This document shows positions 1 to 10,676 of a DNA stretch of 64,000 nt, one piece after another. Source of the stretch: Ashinkailepas kermadecensis (taxonomy: Eukaryota > Arthropoda > Thecostraca > Neolepadidae); assembly GCA_034440615.1 (NCBI GenBank), contig JAOTOM010004962.1, positions 148,501-212,500 of the forward strand, given 5' to 3'. Position 1 is the first letter of the stretch, and every line of letters begins with the position of its first letter. Under the pieces are notes generated by a model. The model did not search any database. It was not told the origin of the DNA and saw only the letters and a program-made list of their open reading frames with translations. The translations under genes were made by a program, and so were the position numbers.

Positions 1-487
1 CACCAACATCGATGAACACTTACGAGGGGGGACATCTTAGTGACGTAAAGTACTAATTCATGGAAACTAGGACACACCACATATCCATTAGTGGGGCTGT
101 AATGAGCTTGCACTCCCACACTCACGCACATAGAGGAGGTTGAAGAAATTGTATTTGAACACTAAAAGGTACTAATGGTTTCCCTTGCACCAGGAAGATA
201 AACCTATCATTGACTCCACCAGTGTGAATTTGAAAGTACTTATGCTGCGATTATAGTTCCTTTTCAGCACCACATGTTGCTGCTAGCCATAGGCGCGCCC
301 AAGGGGCCTGCCTCATCCCCTTGGGAGCCCCTTAGGCCTGCCCCTTGAAAGTTGTGTGTTCACTATTCAAATTATCGGGTTTTCTATCCAAAAATGCTCA
401 GCCATGGCACTTTCAGAAATTTCTGGGTGCGCCCCTACTATTGACCCTGGCCCACCCACTTTTTTTAGACGTTTCTACGCCTATGCA
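1..487. other. Unassigned 5' flank of the mucin-like gene
   Basis: No exon is recognised here. Positions 290-440 are GC-richer, with AAGGGGCCTGCC-like pieces and an AATTTCTGGGTGCGCCCC stretch that loosely resembles 6035-6080 (AATTTTGGGCCCGCCC), so part of it may be an old repeat. Upstream exons of the PAN/mucin gene presumably lie beyond the window edge or are too short to recognise. Confidence 0.4.
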
Positions 488-622
488 GGTCAGTGTCAGG
501 TGTCCGCCCGTCACACCGGTGACGACATTTGTGACGGTTGGCGACAGGTCAGTGTCAGGTGTCTGCCCGCAGCACCGGTGACGGTTTTTGTGACGGTTGG
601 CGACAGGTCAGTGTCAGGTCAG
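488..622 (+). repeat. About 59-bp tandem repeat ending in the PAN exon acceptor
   Basis: GTCAGTGTCAGG recurs at about 488, 547 and 607, with GTGACGGTTGGCGACAG between copies. The last, partial unit ends in the AG at 621-622 used as the acceptor of the PAN exon. Earlier units carry similar CAG-ending strings, so decoy 3' splice sites precede the real one. Confidence 0.7.
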
Positions 623-771
623 CTGTTTGTCCGAGGCGCGCTGCTTCAGCTACAACTACTCGCCGGGGGACGGCTGTCAGCTGTACAACATCCGCGGCCT
701 GACGGCGTGGACGGACGGAGCCAAAGGCACCGCTGGATACGTCTCCTCCCTCAAGTACCGCCGCGGCTTGG
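623..771 (+). CDS. PAN/apple-like exon of the mucin gene
   Basis: The acceptor is CAGGTCAG at 615-622 and the donor is G followed by GTACGTG from 772. The 49 complete codons read through the PAN-like core: Cys, RCFSYNY, GDGCQLYN, then a tail ending SLKYRRG. Fragments of the exon end (TCAAGTACCGCCG plus a GGGTA[CT]GT donor) are copied downstream at about 831-855 and more loosely to 950. Confidence 0.72.
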
Positions 772-3700
772 GTACGTGCACAGGCTTCGGCTGGTGAAGT
801 CGGCTTGTGAGTACACGCTCTCCTCCATCAAGTACCGCCGGGAATTGGGTATGTACACAGGCCTCGGCTGGTGGAGGCAGCTCGTAAGTACACGTAGGCT
901 TGGGTACGTACCCAGGCCTCAGTACACGCAGACTTGGGTGCGTATCTACGCCTCGGCTGGTAGAGTCGGCTTGCCCCCGCGAGAGCTGGGATTCGCATGC
1001 CGCTTCTGTTGTATGCAATGATAATACAACACTCCACTGTCGATGGCTTGGTTAGGAATATAAATGTGTATGAAATGCAAGGAGGATGCATACATACTAT
1101 TTGTTTATTGATGAGAATACGTACATCAGTTGGTGTCTTTATATAGCTGCTAGAATATCAGCAAGGGTATTCGTAGACTATTCTCATCTCCCATTTATGG
1201 TGCATCACGATTCTGGAATTCAAAACGCCAATGGCCCGTGTAGTCTGGATATTATCGGCAATGTTGGTTGGAGAGGAAAAAGTCGGAACCATGTGTAATC
1301 CAGCCTGTGACGAATTATGTAGAGGAGTGACGAACTATGTAGAGGAGTGACGAATTATGTAGAGGAGTGATGAATTATGTGGATGAGTGACGAGTTATGT
1401 AGAGGAGTGACGAATTATGTAGAGGAGTGACGAATTATGTAGACGAGTGACGAATTATGTAGAGGAGTGACGAATTATGTAGAGGAGTGACGAGTTATGT
1501 AGAGGAGTGACGAATTATGTAGAGGAGTGACGAATTATGTAGAGGAGTAACGAATCATGTAGAGGAGTGACGAGTTATGTAGAGGAGTGACGAATTATGT
1601 AGAGGAGTGACGAGTTATGTAGAGGAGTGACGAGTTATGCAGAGGAGTGACGAATTATGTAGAGGAGTGACGAGTTATGTAGAGGAGTGACGAGTTATGC
1701 AGAGGAGTGACGAATTATGTAGAGGAGTGACGAGTTATGTAGAGGAGTGCCGAGTTATGTAGAGGAGTGACGAGTTATGTAGAGGAGTGACGAGTTATGT
1801 AGAGGAGTGACGAGTTATGTAGAGGAGTGATTGTCCGGGACTTGGATCACACACGAGTCTTGTTTAATTCGGCCTGGATCACACAGCTGCCTTATCTCCA
1901 CTCCAGCTGGAGTGGAGATAAGGCACACACATCGCCCCTTCACTTCTGGTGTCCCAGCCTGGGTCAGACGGAGGCCTCGTCTCCGGCTCAGTCTGGGTCA
2001 CACCTGGCCCCTTCACCCGTGGTGTCCCAGCCCGGGTCAGACGGAGGCCTCGTCTCCGGCTCAGTCTGGGTCACACCTGGCCCCTTCACCCGTGGTGTCC
2101 CAGCCCGGGTCAGACGGAGGCCTCGTCTCCGGCTCAGTCATGGTCACACGTGGCTCCTTCACCCGTGGTGTCCCAGCCCGGGTCAGACGGAGGCCTCGTC
2201 TCCGGCTCAGTCTGGGTCACACCTCACCTGTGGTGTCCCAGTCTGGGTCACACGTGCCTGTGTGCTCCACAGCTCGGCTCGGCGATTTTTGTCACAACTC
2301 CGCCGAGTGCAGCTTCGTGCAGGCGAACTCCGAGTGCGGTGAGGATCGATTGTGCCATTGCGTCCAGCCCACGGTGCCGCTCGGAGACGGGTGCGTTGTG
2401 CCCGCCGCCACGACCGGGTCCCCGAGCTCAACCACCGCCGCCGCCGACGTCCAGCACGTGTCCCAGCTCGGATCCGGAACAGGGGCCGCGTCCGACTCGA
2501 CGCTCGAGTCGGGGTCCAACGCCGAATCCAGCGATCCGGACACCACCGGTGCGACTCAGTGGACGAGAGCGACGACGGGCGCGCTGGCCGGCACGTCCGC
2601 CGTCGGGCTGCAATCTTCGACAGATGCAGCCTGGACAACAGCGGCAGCAACGACCGCGACCACATCCGCAGCGAGTCCAGCTACTGGAGCGGCGACCACC
2701 ACCCAGCATTCGACGACATCGGAAACCGCCATCAGTGAACTGACCCTATCGGAAACGTCCTTCGGTGAATTCACTACATCCGAAACAACCATTAGTGAAT
2801 TGACACCATCTGAAGCTGCCACGGACATTACAACGGGGGCAGCTGCCACAGATATCACAATGGGGACAGCTGCCACAGATATCACAACGGGGGTATCTGC
2901 CACAGACATCACAACGGGGGCAGCTGCCACAGATATCACAATGGGGACAGCTGCCACAGATATCACAGCGGGGGGAGCTGCCACAGATATCACAACGGGG
3001 GGAGCTGCCACAGACATCACAACGGGGGCAGCTGCCACAGGTTCCTCAACGGGGGCAGCTGCCACAGGTACCACAACGGGGGCAGCTGATACAGATACCA
3101 CAACGGGGGCAGCTGCCACAGGTACCACAACGGGGGCAGCTGCTACAGATACCACAACGGGGGCAGCTGCTACAGACAGTACAACGGGGACAGCTGCCAC
3201 AGACATCACAACGGCGACAGCTGCCACAGATATCACAACGGGGGGATTTTCCACAGATATCACAACGGGGGCAGCTGCCACAGACATCACAACGGGGGGA
3301 GGTGCCATAGACATTACAGCAGGAGCTTCGTCAGATACTGTGACAAAACCAACTCTGTCAAACCCCACAACCAAACCAATTGCCACTGACCCCACAGCCG
3401 AACCAATTGCCACTGACTCCACAACCAGACAAATTGCCGCTGACTCCACAACCAGACAAATTGCCACTGACCACACAACCGAACCAATTGTCACTGAGCC
3501 CATAACAGAACCAATTGTCACTGAGCCTACAACCGAACTAATTGTCACTGACTCCACAACCAGACAAATTGCCACTGACCACACAACCGAACCAATTGTC
3601 ACTGAGCCCATAACAGAATCAATTGTCACTGAGCCCACAACCGAACCAATTGTCACTGAGCCCACAACCGAACCAATTGCCGCTGACTCCACAACCAGAC

Positions 3701-4866
3701 AAATTGCCACTGACCACACAACCGAACCAATTGTCACTGAGCCCACAACCGAACCAATTGCCACTGACCACAAAACCGAATCAATTGCCACTCACCACAC
3801 AATCAAACCAATTGCCACTGACCCCACTACCGAACCAATTGCCACTGACCCCACAACCGAACAAATTGCCACCGACCCCACAACCAAACCAATTGTCATT
3901 GACCCCACAACCGAACCAATTGCCACTGACCCCACTACCGAACCAACTACTGGTGACTTCATCCAAGAGCCAATCGCAATAGCCCTCCCACCAGGGCCCA
4001 CTACAATTGACACCACAACGAAACCCACTATGACTAACCCAACAACCGAACCAGCTTTCGATGATCTTCCCATAGAAACAATTACAATTGGCCTCACACA
4101 AGAGCTCATTACAATGGACCCCACACCAAAGCCCATTGTAACTGACCCCGTAACCGAACCAACCACAGCTGCTCGTACGGTAGATTCGATAGCAAGGGAC
4201 CAGACCGAGCCACGAACAACTTCTCCCAACCCAGACACCGTAGACCAGCTGCTCACCTACCATACCACTCGAAACCCAATCACCACTCATACTTCTCCAA
4301 ACCAAGCCACTATCACCACTCCTCAAAGTACAGCCACCTACACTTCCCCGTACCCAACCACAAGACCCGAATTCTTTTTTGTTCCAAACCCAACCACAAC
4401 CCCTGCTCCCCCAAACCTAACCACACCCCCTGCTCCCCCAAACCTAACCACAGCCAGTGCTCTCTCGACCCAAACCACAGCCCCTTCTCTTCCAAAAATA
4501 ACCACAACCTCTGCTCCTCCAAACCCAACCACAGCCCCTGCTCCCTGGACCAAAACCACAACTCGTCCAACCACAGCATCTGCTCCTTTAAACCCAACCA
4601 CAACCCCTTCTCCCTGGACCAAAACCACAACTCGTCCAACCACAGCATCTGCTCCTTTAAACCCAACCACAACCCCTGCTCCCTGGACCAAAACCACAAC
4701 TCGTGCACTTCCAAGTCCAACCACAGCATCTGCTCCTTCAAACCCAACCACGGCCCCTGTTCCCTCGACCCAAACCACAACCCGTGCACTTCCAAGTCCA
4801 ACCACAGCTTCCACTACTCCAAACCCGACCGCTGATCATACTTCTCTAATCCCATTTCCTGCCTAG
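623..4866 (+). CDS. PAN/apple- and EB-module mucin-like secreted protein, 3' part (two exons)
   Basis: Two exons, 623-771 and 2273-4866, join in the same phase: the first ends with a single G after TTG and the second starts CT, completing a GCT codon. Exon one has the cysteine pattern of a PAN/apple domain (CLSEARCFSYNY then GDGCQLYN). Exon two opens with a six-cysteine EB/EGF-like module (GDFCHNSAEC, NSECG, RLCHC, LGDGC), followed by about 800 residues almost entirely Thr, Pro, Ala and Ser in three repeat blocks, ending at TAG 4864-4866. No membrane segment follows the mucin region, so a secreted, heavily O-glycosylated product such as mucus, cuticle or adhesive is likely; that role is inferred. 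The N-terminus and signal peptide would lie upstream of the window. The exact family is not recognised. Confidence 0.75.
751..962 (+). repeat. Degenerate repeat copying the PAN exon end and donor
   Basis: TCAAGTACCGCCG followed by TTGGGTAYGT and CAGGCYTCGGCTGGT occurs at 751-795 and again at 830-873. Shorter echoes (TTGGGTACGTACCCAGGCCT, TTGGGTGCGTATCTACGCCT) run to about 960. Each echo contains a donor-like GGGTAYGT, so the real donor at 772 has downstream decoys. Confidence 0.7.
1303..1830 (+). repeat. 20-bp minisatellite in the mucin-gene intron
   Basis: About 26 tandem copies of the unit GAGTGACGAATTATGTAGAG, differing mainly by AATT/GAGTT and TGT/TGC. It lies wholly in the intron between 771 and 2273 and is not coding. 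Confidence 0.95.
1935..2240 (+). repeat. 73-bp minisatellite just upstream of the EB/mucin exon
   Basis: GGGTCAGACGG recurs at 1961, 2034, 2107 and 2180, giving an exact 73-bp period. Each unit holds GTGTCCCAG followed by CTGGGTCACAC, resembling the sequence before the real acceptor at 2271-2272. An open frame runs through the array into the exon, but the array is interpreted as intron. Confidence 0.9.
2273..4866 (+). CDS. Terminal exon: EB-like module plus mucin repeats
   Basis: The acceptor is GTGCTCCACAG, ending at 2272. The six-cysteine EB-like module occupies 2279-2400, followed by a Ser/Thr/Ala spacer to about 2815. Block one (2816-3330) repeats AATDITTGA with a 27-bp period about 19 times. 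Block two (3360-3960) repeats TTEPIVTEP/TTEPIATDP-like 9-mers. Block three (4380-4830) repeats NPTTTPAPWTKTTTRPTTA-like units. The stop is TAG at 4864. Two separate repeat expansions kept in frame, plus the C-terminal Pro/Thr block, indicate selection for the mucin reading frame. Confidence 0.75.
2816..3330 (+). repeat. 27-bp coding minisatellite (AATDITTGA)
   Basis: About 19 units of GGGGGCAGCTGCCACAGATA plus ATCACAAC, translating to AATDITTGA with D/G/S and I/T/S variation. It stays in frame with the EB-like module upstream and the TTEP repeats downstream. Confidence 0.9.
3360..3960 (+). repeat. Coding 9-residue Thr/Glu/Pro repeats
   Basis: Tandem 27-bp units of the type ACAACCGAACCAATTGTCAC, encoding TTEPIVTEP, TTEPIATDP and TTRQIATDH variants in the mucin frame. 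Higher-order runs (for example around 3460-3560 and 3560-3700) suggest segmental duplication inside the block. Confidence 0.88.
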
Positions 4867-4959
4867 GAGAACGTCTTGGTCTAGATGCATCACGGGCCAA
4901 ATGCATCACTTCCGATTTTCGGAAGCAAAGCCATAAATTACGGGCTGAGCAGAACCGAG

Positions 4960-5300
4960 CACGCGCAAAGCCTGTCCCATATCTGCACCAACCAAGTCGG
5001 GTGCAAAGCCTGCTCCATATCCGCACCAACCAAGTCTGGTGCAAAGCCTGCTCCATATCCGCATCAACCAAGTCGGGCGCAAGGCCTGTCCCATATCTGC
5101 ACCAACCAAGTCGGGAGCAAAGCCTGTTCCATATCCGCACTAACCAAGTCGGGTGCAAAGTCTGTCCCAGATCCGCGCCAACTAATTCGGGCGCAAAGCC
5201 TGTCCCAGATCTGCACCAACCAAGTCGGGCGCAAAGCTTATCCCATTTCCGCGACAACCAGGTCGGGCGCAAAGCCTGTCCCATATCCGCGCCAAGCAAT
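4960..5300 (+). repeat. 36-bp minisatellite downstream of the mucin gene
   Basis: About nine copies of a 36-bp unit containing GCAAAGCCTGTCCCATATCC and CACCAACCAAGTCGG, starting about 100 bp after the mucin stop codon. Because 36 is divisible by three, it stays open in several frames; these are not genes. Confidence 0.92.
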
Positions 5301-7069
5301 CGGGGCGCAGTGAGCGAAGCTCATAATGTTCTGGAATTCGAAAGTTTACGTGGGAAACGATACCTATCAGGAACTTGTTTTGACCTCCCGTGGGCGGGGT
5401 TTTGACTTCCCGAATTGATTTCCATGAAGCTTCACAACTTACAACTGTGGTGGCCTATGCCGCGGCCAGAATTTTCTGAAGGAGAGTCCGATCCCAAAAA
5501 ATGGCACGCAAATGAGAGCACACCCGGCGCGCTTCCCGCGCAGATTTTTTTTGGTATTGTAGAAATCTCGAAATTTCTTGTTTTATCTATTGTTTGGTTG
5601 CTGGGGGGGGGTCCCCTTGGCTGTGCCTCTGGCAGTAGCTGTTACTTTTTCACCGTTTTCACCGTAGTCGATTCCTGGCTGTTGCAAGTGCTGCTGCTGT
5701 TGTGGTGCTGGTGCTGCTGCTTTTGTGGTGCTGATGCTGCTGCTGGTTGTAGTGCTGATGCTGCTGCTGGTTGTGGTGCTGGTGCTGCTGCTGGTTGTGG
5801 TGATGGTGCTGCTGCTGTTGCAGACGGATAGCATTCAGCTTTGTCTCGGTGTGGTTCGCTGGATAGCCGTTGGCCGCGAATGTTTCTGTTGGATTGTTCA
5901 ATTCGAGATGCATCCCGTGCACCCAGGCTGTTGGGCTGCTCGGCGTCCGTTTGACCGTACCAATGAGTTCAAATTCCAACACTGGCCCTCATGGAGCCGG
6001 CCCCAATTAATTTCTAACCTGTCCATGACCTCAGAATTTTGGGCCCGCCCAAGCATTTTCAGAAATTACCACCCATGCTCTTATCCATGGCTGTACTTGC
6101 CAGGCGGTATATATATTTAATTTGTCAACACTTTGATTCAGACGACTCAGATGAGCTCGCTCTGGATCATGAATCATCGCCGCTAAGCCAAGTCATCTGG
6201 ATCGTGGTGCTATCACATGAAGGTAGAGGAGATTGCTGTTGATGAACGCTGACAGTGTTCGTCGTTAGCTTTTCGTGGCCTTGCGTTGCACTTCCATGGC
6301 CCCTGTGGCTCTTATTAAGCCTTAATACTTTAATACAAGCGGCGTTCCGCTACTCATTTCATTACCAATGCTAGCGTTTTCGGTGTAACATTGCCCAATG
6401 ACTGGTGTAACTTGCTCCGACTATGGGGTTAAATGGGGTTAACTATGGGGTTAAATCACTCGAGGGGAGTTTTTATGGTGTGGTGCGCCAACACCGTAGC
6501 ACACCGAGCCAGTATTTGTCCCAAACTGAAAACCATGAATCCAAGTTTCCGTTTATATATTCAGACGCAGAATATCTTTTAAAAACATCTGCGTTGCAGA
6601 CGTAAATGTGAAAATTGATGCACTTATCCCGGCCTCCATTACTGCTCAAAACCCAAGTATGACGGATATTCTGATCGCCCCGTTCACGACCCAGTCGCCG
6701 AACCCAGTTTTGAGCACAGCCACATATATCGCCCCATGTGTAGCATCGACTTCAGCCACGAGCCCGATCAGGCTTTGGCTTTGGCAACAGCATAGTGACC
6801 GCAATCACACTCGCAACTACTAACTCGGCTACAAACCCTGGGCCCGACGACCCCAGCCACGGCCCTTGTGACAGCACCCACAACCACATCGACCATGAAT
6901 CTGCCACCCCCCCCTCCACACCAAACGTCAAGCAACATCACACAGCAGATCACCAGGATCAATCCCTAACGTAAAATATAAAACCCCATCACACCTCAGA
7001 TCACCAGGAACCCGCCCCAACGTCAAACACATCACACCTTAGATAACTCAATGCAGTTTGGAGTGGTTT
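5300..7069. other. Intergenic: CTG-rich tract and Thr/Pro-like degenerate sequence
   Basis: Positions 5680-5830 are a CTG-rich imperfect repeat with about 24-bp period (GCTGCTGCTGGTTGTGGTGC), which reads as Gln/His runs on the minus strand. At 6620-6990 the sequence is rich in ACC/ACA/CCC (for example CCCGTTCACGACCCAGTCGC) and could be a decayed mucin-like exon, but it has stops and no clear splice sites. No gene is called. Confidence 0.4.
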
Positions 7070-9066
7070 TCGGGGGATCCGGAGTGGTCACCACTCCATA
7101 TCTCCCAGAACTTCAGGTGAAGGTAGATGAAAGATACAAAATTGCTAAAATTACCAAACTCGTGGCTCAGGTGGCAAAAGATGAATGCGTCGAACCCCGT
7201 TGTCCGTTTTGCTCTACCTCAAAAACCTGATTTTAGCGGGGTGGTCAAAGTTGGACAAAAGTGGAACTTTTGAGAAAAAAAACTGCCGTCGAGGGTAGAC
7301 CAAACTTTTTATGGGTCAGGTTAGGTCAGATTAACGGTCTGGGATAACTTTTTAACATAACTCCGATGGCACTTGAAAGAAAAGGGTAGGTCAAGCGGTT
7401 TGGGAAAACCCATGCTCAAACTTAGCACTCATAGTGGGGTCAAGGTATTATAGTCTGACATACTCGGTAGCTTGATGTGTACTTCACAAAATTTATCATT
7501 GAAACACTCTAAATTCACTTTTGCATATTTAACTTAATACTGGACAGAACTTCTTCAAAGTTGTAATATTCGACGTAGAATGTCACGGCGAATCCGTTCG
7601 TGAAATAATTTTTGAAATCGGACAATTAGGTCGCCCCTTAGGGGCAAAAAACGAATTAGCGTAACGCTATGGGAAAATGTTATTTTCGCCTAACACATTA
7701 GCTATGGGAAATTGTAGCGACAATTGCATTACCGAAAGATCCTGTGGTCAATTGGACATCTTGCTAACCTCTGAAATTCAAAATCGGACGATAACTTTTT
7801 GACTTAAGCTCGTTTCCGTATTTTCCGACACGCAAAAAGTGGCCATAAAGTGATGCATGTCAAGTTTGGTGTCCTCTACACGGCAAACTAAGTGAGACAG
7901 GGCTGCTGGGTTTGTTGCATAGTATAATAGCCCTCCCGTACTATCAGACAACAGGAAAGCGTGCCTGGCAAGTTGTAACTTTTTGAGTCATAAGGGTGCA
8001 AGCTTGGGGGCTAATTGCACTTTGTCAATATTCGACGGGCCGTAGCCGCCTGAGTTTTAAGAGTTAAGGAGGATGGTTCACAACTTAACGTAAGTGCATG
8101 GTGCGCTTAAAAAAACTTTTGGGAAAAAATCCCAAAATTTTGAACATCCACTTAAAAAAAGACTTAGAACATTCTAGTGTTTTGCATCACATCCGCCATG
8201 ACGGGATTCTTGTGCTAAATTTTGAAGAGGGGAAAAGTCTTCAATTTTAATAGTTATTCCACTATTTCCAAAAATGAGGGGAAAATCAACTTTTTAGACC
8301 ATAACTCTTCCATTTTTTAATCTCAGCCAGAAACAAATCACAGATTCGTGATCAGCGTATCAAACAACGTTAGAAAACACTTTCAAAAATATCCCACGGA
8401 TATTATACAAATTAAAGATTTTTGGACATTACAACATTCATAGGTACATATAATGACCTCTCACGGGCAAAGTTACCGACTGATTTCCAATATTGAAACG
8501 GCGATTGATTGAGCATGGAGAGAGCTATCTTTTGCCCTCCTACCAGCCACAAATTTCCTTCATTTTCTTTTCGGGGCATTGATGAAATTTTGAAAATTCA
8601 AGCACTCACCACTCCGTGAAAACTTTTTTTAATTTCCGTTTCTCATGGGCGCCCCCGTGCCTTTCTGGGGGAAAAAAATATCGCCCTGCAACATTGCCCA
8701 CCGGAAGACGTAAAAACCTATGGGAAAACATTTTGGGAAAAAACTGGTTCGGTTTTGCTTTCAGCAATGTCTAGTAAAATGTATAAGGACCCATTTTCAC
8801 GGCGGATCCAATGATGCTCCAAAATTGAAGATCCGTCGGTAACTTTAGAAGTTATAAGCAAAAACACTTGATTTTAAGTCTCAAAACCGCGAAAATGGGA
8901 AAAAGCCTATTACGGCATGGCCCATAGCGACTTAACCATACTTCTGATCGACATCGACGACACGGCGATCGAAAGGAAAGAGCTTGAAAGGCGCCATCAG
9001 GCACATTAGAGAAAATTATTATATCTCCCACGTACAAGGCGTGAGGGGCGCGTGAATTTGGCAAAA

Positions 9067-10300
9067 ACCCGGTTTATCGTCATTTTGGTTCATCACCCCT
9101 GGCACTTTGGATTTTGGGTTTTTATGTAATTTTCTTTTTAATCACAAACACGTTTTTGCGGTACTGCAATGTGGAAAAAAATAACAAAAAATTCCCCGAA
9201 AATGTCAATTTTGAACATACCCTCCATCCCCACAATTTTTGGGGGATATTTTTATTTTTTTGCAACATCAAATTGCGGGCTGAGAAGACCTATCTTTTGT
9301 TTTGGGATCCAATAAATCCATCGGTAACTTTAGGAGTTATTCAACTTTAAGTTTTCGACATGTTACCTTCCAATGCTAAGACAACGGGAAACAGTGTACT
9401 CTTAGAAAACTCGTACGATATTAAGTTACCGGTCGATTTCAAGAAATGGAACACTAGCGGAACTGCAATGAACAGGCCTTCAATTCACCGATGCCATATT
9501 ATGCTTCTATCTCTTATAAGTAAAGGGCTATGGGAATTTGAAAATAGAGTATTTTTTAGAAGAAAAAAATAAGTTGCCTTAAAAATTAAAGTTTTCGAAG
9601 AAAACCAAATTCGTATATCGCATCACGTAGTCAATCGACACCTCGAAAATATTGTATTAAGTTGAAAAACATACATTGCAACACTTTGGTAAAAAAATCG
9701 ATTTGTCGTCATTTTGGTTTATCACCCTTGCATTTTGGATTTTGGGTTTTGATGTTTTTATCGTGAACATGATTTTGGTGTACACCGATGTGGATAAAAA
9801 TAAACTAAAAATTCCCCCCCGAAGTCAAAATTTTTAACATGCCCCCATTTTTTGTAAAAACTACAACGTTTTTTTCAAAATCAAATTGCGGGCAATCAAG
9901 ACCTATCTTTTGTTTTGGGATCTAAGAAATCCATCGGTAACTTTAGGAGTTATTCAGCTTTAAGTTGTCATCATGTTACCTTCCAATGCTAAGACAACGG
10001 GAAAGAGTGTACTCTTAGCAAATTTGCACGATACTAAGTTACCGGTCGATTTCAAGAAATGAAACACCAAAAGAACTGCAATGGACAGGCCTTCAATTCA
10101 GCACGTCCATATTATGCTCTATCTCCTATAGGCAAAGGGCTATAGGTACTTGAAAATGGGATATTTTTTAGAAGAAAAAAAGAAAGTTGCCTTAAAATCC
10201 AAGTTTTCGAAGAAAACCAAAATTAGAATATCGCATCACGTAGCCAATCGACACCTCTGCGATATTGTATTCGTTTTAAAAAGCATACATTGGAACACTT
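9067..10300 (+). repeat. Direct duplication (about 620 bp, two copies)
   Basis: 9067-9690 and 9690-10300 are diverged copies. Both contain CGTCATTTTGGTTYATCACC, TTTTGGATTTTGGGTTT, CAAATTGCGGGC, GACCTATCTTTTGTTTTGGG and CCATCGGTAACTTTAGGAGT in the same order and spacing. Neither copy has a coding signal. The duplication lies inside the 6.4-kb inverted-repeat block. Confidence 0.85.
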
Positions 10301-10420
10301 GGGTGTGAGCGGCTATCGTATTTTTAGATGTTAAGTTAAAGGGAGGTGCGATTTTAGAATTTTTGCTGACCTCTTCCACGAAAACAATTTCAATTAAGTC
10401 TAGTTGTAATGTCTAGTTAA

Positions 10421-10676
10421 AAAAAAACTCCTAACGATGGCCCCTAGCCGAAACGTTGAGTAATAAAGTATAATCCTTAACGTTACTGTTGATGTCAACT
10501 CAGCACCTGGTATATTGAAGGTCGTATGTTTTCTTGTCTAGAGTAACAAAAAAACTCCTGACGATGGCCCCTGGCCGAAACGTTGAGTAATAAAGTATAA
10601 TCCTTAACGTTACTTTTGATGTCAACTCAGCACCTCCTGGTATATTGAAGGTCGTATGTTTTCTTTACACGTAATG
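10421..10676 (+). repeat. 127-bp direct duplication with hammerhead-like core
   Basis: CTCCTRACGATGGCCCC followed by CCGAAACGTTGAGTAATAAA and CAACTCAGCACCT recurs 127 bp apart (cores at 10431 and 10558). The second copy keeps CTGACGA, a GGCC/GGCC stem with CCT loop, then GAAAC and an ACGTT...AACGT pair, which is the layout of a hammerhead ribozyme core. The first copy has CTAACGA and would be inactive. Similar cores are known in terminal repeats of Penelope-like retroelements, so a PLE-derived repeat is possible. Stem I is not convincing. Confidence 0.5.

Noticed and set aside
1831..2272. Extension of the mucin open frame upstream of the EB-like module
   Set aside because: It is the 73-bp array reading open by chance. 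The phase-matched splice from 771 to 2273 is the better model.
2556..3791. 411-residue minus-strand open frame over the mucin repeats
   Set aside because: It is the reverse complement of in-frame 27-bp repeats (VAAAPVVIS-type repeats) with no independent coding signal.
5659..5982. Gln/His-rich minus-strand frame containing ETFAANGYPANH
   Set aside because: The Gln/His run is a CTG-repeat by-product. The NGYP string faintly recalls retroelement RT sequence but is too short to call.
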